Below, one piece after another: positions 57,900-64,000 of a stretch of 64,000 bases of DNA. How positions within the stretch are numbered: position 1 is the first letter of the stretch; every line of letters begins with the position of its first letter. Below the pieces are notes generated by a model, which saw nothing but the letters and a program-made list of their open reading frames with translations, had not been told where the DNA came from and ran no database searches. Position numbers and translations under genes: made by a program. This stretch comes from Hypoxylon rubiginosum (taxonomy: Eukaryota > Ascomycota > Sordariomycetes > Xylariales > Hypoxylaceae). The stretch covers positions 62,001 to 126,000 of the forward strand of contig CADCXA010000030.1 of assembly GCA_902806565.1 (NCBI GenBank). The letters are read 5' to 3'.

Positions 57900-60800
57900 A
57901 TGGCCGATCCTAGCCAGGGTACCTCCGAGGGAACACCACGAAGAGCAAGAGCGTAAGTTGACTGCGAGATAAATAAGGGTCCATTGTACCATTTGATGTA
58001 TTAACCTACTTTCTAGTCCTACCATAACAATCGACACGACAACTGACACCGAGCCTGTTGCTGCCGCTCCGCAGCATTCACCAGTATCTCCGCATGACGA
58101 ATCGACAAGTCCAACAGCGTTGACCTCGAGTTGGGCATCAGAGAGAACGACCGCCCCGCTAATATCCCAATCGTCTACTGTGAGTTCTAGGGGAGAGGTG
58201 CGGCCTACGCATTCATTCGACAGTGCTAGGGATAGCCGACCGACCAGCCCACATAATGTGTCTAGTCCGGTAGCTTCTAGGGGAGCTGAGAAGGGTCAAG
58301 CTTTCTTGTCGGTACCAGATCACCACCGTTCAAGGCAGAATTCCGTCGACAGCGAGGATGGATCTCGGTCTATTAGTTCTTCTCAAGGGGAAACCATGAC
58401 AGGTACGGCGTCATGGCAGGGCGAGAAGAGCTCTACAACGAAGCACTCCGTTGAGAACGACAAGATAATGAAGGATGCGGATGCCTTGAAGCCAGATCAG
58501 GGCAAGGAGTCCGATTTCGTCGTGAAGGATAATCCCTTTGCGTATAGTCCCGGACAGCTCACCAAGATGTTTAACCCGAAAAGTCTATCCGCGTTTTACC
58601 AGCTGGGAGGACTTGTTGGAATGGAAAAAGGACTGCGCACCAACCGCAATACAGGTTTGAGCCTGGATGAGAAGTATTTGGATGGAGAGGTATCATTCGA
58701 GACAGTGACGAGCCATTCGCCTTCCAAGCTAGCCAGCGAGGGTCTAGAAAGTCCGCAAACGCCGGTTACTCGTTCAAATACCGATCATAAGCATGGATCC
58801 GACGAACAATTTTTCGACAGGAAGCGCGTTTACGGGGACAACCGAATTCCCGAGAAGAAAGGCAAGAGTTTCCTGCAGTTGGTGTGGATTACGTACAACG
58901 ACAAGGTCTTGATTCTGCTCTCCGTAGCTGCGGTAGTTTCGCTCGCTGTTGGTCTGTACCAAACGTTCGGTGGCGAGCATACAGACGGAGAACCATCAGT
59001 CGAATGGATCGAGGGCGTGGCTATCATTGTTGCCATTGTGATTGTCGTGCTCGTTGGATCTTTGAACGATTGGCAAAAGGAAAGGCAATTCGCGAAGCTC
59101 AACAGGAAGAAGCAGGATCGACTCGTCAAGGCTATCCGTTCGGGCAAGACTGTGGAGATATCCATCTATGATATTCTAGCTGGCGACGTCATTCACCTAG
59201 AACCCGGTGATCTAATCCCCGTCGATGGCGTCCTTATTCAGGGCTTTAATGTGAAGTGCGACGAATCGCAAGCGACGGGCGAATCAGACATTATCCGCAA
59301 GCGACCAGCCGACGACGTGTTTGCCGCTATTGAGAATGGCGAAGATACGAGGAAGCTCGATCCGCTCATCCAGTCAGGAGCCCGAGTTATGGAAGGAGTA
59401 GGAACCTTCCTCGCTACATCTACGGGTATCTACTCGAGTTACGGCAAAACGATGATGTCCCTAAACGAAGACCCCGAGATAACGCCTCTGCAGTCCAAGC
59501 TCAACGTTATTGCCGAGTATATCGCTAAAATTGGTGGCGCTGCTGGTTTGCTTCTTTTCGTCGTGCTCTTCATCATGTTTCTGGTTAGACTGCCCTCGAA
59601 TTGGCAGCAGACACCATCCCAGAAAGGCCAGGACTTTATCGCAATCTTCATCGTCGTGGTTACCATTATTGTTGTTGCGGTACCTGAAGGTCTGCCCTTG
59701 GCTGTGACTCTGGCGCTCGCCTTCGCTACCAACCGGATGGTGAAGGACAACAACTTGGTGCGTCATTTGAAAGCCTGCGAAGTGATGGGGAACGCGACAA
59801 CTATCTGCTCTGATAAAACTGGCACTTTGACTCAAAACAAGATGACAGTGGTTGCGGGAACGATTGGCACAACTCATCGATTCGGAAGCGGCAAGTCTGC
59901 GGACGGTAATGTTCATGAGGAACCTTCAGAAAAGGAGTTTGCCAGCGCGTTGGCTGAGGGCACTCAGGAGATTCTCCTCAAGTCGATCTCCCTAAATTCT
60001 ACGGCTTTCGAAGGCGAGGTTGAAGGCGTCAAGACCTTTATTGGATCGAAGACCGAAACCTCGCTACTAGAATATGCTAAGGCTTACCTTGGCATGGGAC
60101 CGGTGAGTGAGGAGCGATCAAATGCGAAGACGCTACAGCTCATTCCATTCGATTCCGGCCGAAAATGTATGGGTATCGTCGTTCAGCTCGAGAACGGCAC
60201 GGCTCGCTTGTACGTCAAGGGGGCATCGGAAATTATGCTTAGGAAATGCTCATCAATCGTCCGCGACCCTACCCGAGACACGACAAACGCGCCTATCACG
60301 GTTGACGACAAGGAAGTTATCAAAGATCTTATCGAGAACTATGCAACTAGATCTCTGAGAACTATCGGAATTGTGTATCGCGACTTCGAAAGGTGGCCTC
60401 CACGGAACGCTAAGCGCGCTGAAGGCGATCAGAATGAAGTTGTTTTCGAGGACATCTTTACAAACATGACTTTCTTTGGTATGGTTGGCATTCAGGATCC
60501 TCTCCGTGAAGGCGTCCCTGAGGCAGTCAGACAATGTCAGAGGGCTGGTGTTATTGTCCGCATGGTCACTGGCGACAACAAACTGACGGCCAAAGCCATC
60601 GCGACGGAGTGTGGCATACTGCAAGGAGACGGCTTAGTGATGGAAGGACCAGAATTTCGGAATCTTAGCAAATTTCACCAGAACGAAATTATCCCGCGTC
60701 TTCGCGTATTGGCACGCTCTAGTCCCGAAGATAAGCGCATTCTCGTACGTCGTCTCAAAGACATGGGCGAGACTGTTGCTGTTACGGGCGACGGTACGAA

Positions 60801-62252
60801 TGACGCGCCTGCTCTAAAGCTAGCCGACGTAGGATTTTCCATGGGTATTACCGGCACCGAAGTGGCGAAGGAGGCATCCGCTATCATTCTCATGGATGAC
60901 AACTTTGCTAGTATCGTGAAGGCCCTCAAGTGGGGTCGAGCCGTCAACGATGCCGTCAAACGGTTCCTGCAGTTCCAGCTTACGGTTAACGTCACAGCCG
61001 TCGTATTAACTTTCGTCACGGCAGTCTCAAGCAGTGACGAGGGCTCCGTGCTGACAGCCGTTCAGCTTCTGTGGGTTAACCTGATTATGGATACCCTTGC
61101 GGCCCTCGCCCTCGCCACCGACCCTCCTCAAGACAGCTGTTTAGACCGAAAGCCGGAACCGAGAGGTTCCAGCATCATTTCCATAACGATGTGGAAGATG
61201 ATTATTGGGCAAGCAATTTACCAGCTGGTGGTTACCTTTATTCTCTACTATGCCGCGGCCTCGATCGGCATAGCCACGATTAACGAACAGCGAAACACTT
61301 TGGTTTTCAACACCTTTGTATGGATGCAAATCTTCAACCAGTGGAAGTAAGTACAAGTACCCTGAGCCGCTTCTGAGCAGTTTGATACTAACGTGGTGAT
61401 AGCAACCGTCGCCTGGATAATCATTTCAACATTTTCGAAGGCTTATTGCAGAATTGGTACTTTATCATCATTAACCTCGCTGTGTCCGGTGCTCAAGTCC
61501 TCATCATCTTCGTTGGCGGAACCCCATTCAGTATTTCCGGCACGGACCCCCCACAGACGGGACCTCAATGGGCGTGTGCAATTGTTCTAGGTGTCATTTC
61601 CATTATCGTAGGTGCGGCAATCCGTCTGATCCCAGACGAGCTGGTCAGCAAGTGTATTCCAGAGATCCTGAAGAGGAAGCGCGGTATCCCCGGATTGATG
61701 ATCTCAGACGAGGAGAGATTCAACGATTACCCCGAGGTCCTTGCTGATGTTAGAGACGAGCTCGCATTCCTCAAGAAACTTAAGGGTGGCCGGCTGAATA
61801 ACTTGAAATTCGCTGTGCAGCATCCTCGCGACTTCATGGCAAAGACGAGGAGTCCCTCTCACTCTCGATCAAACTCGATGAGGGCACCGCAGACTCCGAC
61901 AAATGAAGATAGTTTCAGCGTCCCCTCGCCTGCACCAACGCCGGACTCTAGAAAACGGTCTAGATCGATAAGGTCGCGATCAAATTCCGCACTAGGGGCG
62001 CCTACGGTTATGGCGGGTATTATCGCTGGTAGTGTGGCAGCTGGCTGGTCTCCGGTAGAGAGAACCGGAGACCGCGATTTCATACAAGCTCCTCGCCCGA
62101 CGCCATCGCCCCTCTCCAACCGGGACAATAGCGGACTTGAGCCGGCAGCCGAATTGACGGAAGAACCGATGCAGATAGAAGATGCTGGCCCGTCGCAAGT
62201 ACCGCGGCTTAGCATCCCACAACCCCCTCAAAAGCAAAAATCTATTTCTTAG
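57900..62252 (+). CDS. PMC1: P-type Ca2+-transporting ATPase, vacuolar Pmc1 type, three exons
   Basis: Exons are 57900-57952, 58017-61346 and 61403-62252 (1410 aa). The N-terminal 290 residues are disordered and Ser/Thr-rich. P-type landmarks follow in order: first membrane pair (about 315-337 and 360-380), TGESDI in the actuator domain (about 437), PEGLPLAVTLALAFA in the calcium-binding helix (about 574), DKTGTLTQNKM with phosphorylated D617, KGASE in the nucleotide domain, and GDGTNDAPALKLADVG (about 942). The C-terminal membrane helices span the second intron (IFNQW-NNRRLDNHFNIFEG). The family pumps cytosolic Ca2+ into the vacuole and is induced by calcineurin-Crz1. The tail has Ser/Arg repeats (SRSNSMR, RSRSNSAL) and no obvious calmodulin-binding N-terminal helix of the animal type. 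Plasma-membrane location is an alternative. Confidence 0.94.
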
Positions 62253-64000
62253 GCAGTATGAACGGTGTTTTTGTTTATATCCACCCAATTCGGTTACAGC
62301 GGAACCCAGAGGTGCCTAGAAGCAGTTGAGAATGCTGGCATAGAAGCGAGCAAAGTATCCGAAGACAACCCGTACTATAATTCTAATATGTCCTCTGACT
62401 TACGGACTAGGACTTGAGTCTATTGGCCTAGCTACAACTTTTGCTACGCCGATAATCCCGGCAGGGTCTGGGCGGAAGAGTACCTGGAATCGCGATACGA
62501 ACCGCATCCAAAGGAAATACACACCTGGATATCCCCGTTGGTGGGGATGAAAACTGTGCGTTCGCTATGGAGAGAATCAGAATGGTCGTCAGGTGCCCAG
62601 GGGTTTGTAGTAGGGAAAAGGGAGTTTTTATCGGCGCCGGGTTGGCCTTACGCACGGTGCATGGGCTTCTAGGTCTGGGTACAAATCACTATAGACAAAG
62701 ACAAAACAACCCCCTTTTTCTTGTGTCGCACTGGCAAAAGTGTCTAGTAGGGCAGGACACCTATGTGCGTGTGCTAATTACACTTAGTACTAGGAGTCGG
62801 GGCTCGTAGATAGCAGACTATACGTAGCGAAAACGAAATAAACAACTACGCGGTAGCGATTATGTGGAAATGTGTGTGTTGGGTATCAATATGTCGATTC
62901 TAGTAATAGTTCAGGAGCTAACTTGTGGCGAATACTCAGCCTGAGTTTAGGTAACGGTCTCATCATTTACCCCATTGTCATTATATGAGGGATAATCTAT
63001 CAACACAAGTGAACGCCCACTTATCTACATGATATCCAGATGTATTGGGCAATTCTCACATATCGTCAGGCAACTTTCATAAGTCCGCTATGGTTGGCAC
63101 GTACCCAAGTTAGCCGGTATACCAAACTTATGTATCCAAGCTACCACCAGTTCAAGCTAGAAGCAATGTACATGCGAAGACAATAATAGAAAAACGACCT
63201 GGCATTATAAAATGCAACCTGCTTCTGAGGTGGTCTGATTATTGGTGTTCCTCCTGAGCGAATGCACTTACAGCTTGGAGTTATTCACTAGATACCTGCA
63301 CTGGCTGAAGAATGGGGGTGGAGGGGGCCATGTTGTGTGTTTGTCTCGCCCGGGACGCATGTCCATACATACCTGTACATAATGTATGTAACTGTGGTAC
63401 AGCATGAGCATGAATCACCGTGCATCATCACCAGAGCGATTCAGGCCTGATTGGGTTGTGTCTAGAGTGTTCGATCCGGGTAGTTCCTTATAAGTTGGCT
63501 GAATGGACAGGTAGTCTATCAGAAATAACCAAACCTAACGGGTCTTTAAATTACTATACTATCACATTGAATAGTATTTCAGCAGTTGTCTTTTATCACT
63601 GCTAAGAGAAATAAAGAAGTAGGTATCGAGAAGGGGCGGAAAGAGCATTACTATACCTACTTAATATCAACAATCGGGGGCTGCGCGCACAGCCGCCACG
63701 CTGTGCGACTGCTACAACGAGCAGGCTCACCTAAGGATCATTATGAGAACTGATAGAACTGGAGTGATTTTGAGGAGAAAATAAATGTCTCGTTTACGAT
63801 CCCTTCTCAAGACTACCTAACCTTCTAGTTGGTGAGGTGGAGCCGACACGTCCTGTGCAAACCGGTCAAGAAAAGGGGGGTGATTCTGGATTAAAGACTA
63901 CACTGTATAACTGAGTATATGTTACCACCGATAAATGCATATGAAAAGGGAATGAAGTGTACGCGGGTTAACCAGCTGGAAGACAACGTATTGAATCGGA
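62253..64000. other. Right-end intergenic stretch
   Basis: No gene is supported on either strand up to the window edge. The sequence after about 62880 is AT-rich with scattered TACCTA and ACATAC words, and no repeat or RNA structure was recognised. Confidence 0.4.

Noticed and set aside
1..64000. CRISPR arrays, operons with ribosome binding sites, and integrated prokaryotic elements
   Set aside because: No regularly spaced repeats were seen, and intron-bearing fungal genes occupy the whole window.

Overview
This window is nuclear DNA of a filamentous ascomycete, probably a Sordariomycete. The evidence is short GT-AG introns (about 50-240 nt) with CTAAC-type branch sites, gene-sized gaps without coding sequence, and a set of fungal-specific genes (DASH subunit Duo1, Tvp18, an Aim21-type actin regulator, vacuolar Pmc1-type Ca2+ pump, a Nup98/Nup145 precursor, GH62 arabinofuranosidase). 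A closer placement, for example Xylariales, is only an impression. I rebuilt the exon structures by hand; each spliced model keeps one reading frame through every junction.

Layout. 1-680: 3' end of a gene entering from the left, with a basic, AT-hook-like, histone-tail-like segment. 681-2719: gene-free, AT-rich in part. 2720-3904: secreted glutaminyl cyclase. 5885-7795: epsin (ENTH domain, two UIMs, NPF motifs), convergent with a centrin/Cdc31 gene at 8964-9697 (minus). 11993-18209: a 1974-residue Nup98-Nup96 type nucleoporin precursor. 18778-26556: cytochrome P450 (minus), F-box/beta-propeller protein (plus), second unrelated P450 (plus). 27899-28748: TVP18 in four exons including a 16-nt exon. 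28749-33613: 4.9 kb without a recognisable gene. 33614-36481: Aim21-like actin-patch protein. 37118-38152: GH62 arabinofuranosidase (minus). 39412-47905: Mcm10 (minus), RNase H2 subunit B (plus), Duo1 (minus) and an unidentified TP-rich basic protein (plus). 49099-51881: Pby1-type SurE-TTL fusion. 51882-57899: 6 kb without a recognisable gene. 57900-62252: Pmc1-type Ca2+-ATPase. 62253-64000: nothing recognised.

Most genes are single-copy housekeeping functions: nuclear pore, endocytosis and actin, spindle-pole and kinetochore, DNA replication, Golgi membrane, calcium storage. The accessory component is small: the glutaminyl cyclase, the arabinofuranosidase and the two P450s. I see no transposon ORF, tRNA, rRNA, CRISPR array, polyketide/peptide synthetase or other clearly new system. 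The best leads are ACGCG/ACGCGT clusters in the two intergenic regions of the Mcm10-Rnh202-Duo1 block, the Thr at the nucleoporin self-cleavage site, two frame-neutral stop-free introns in the same gene, the divergent centrin, and the duplicated motif in the Aim21-like protein.
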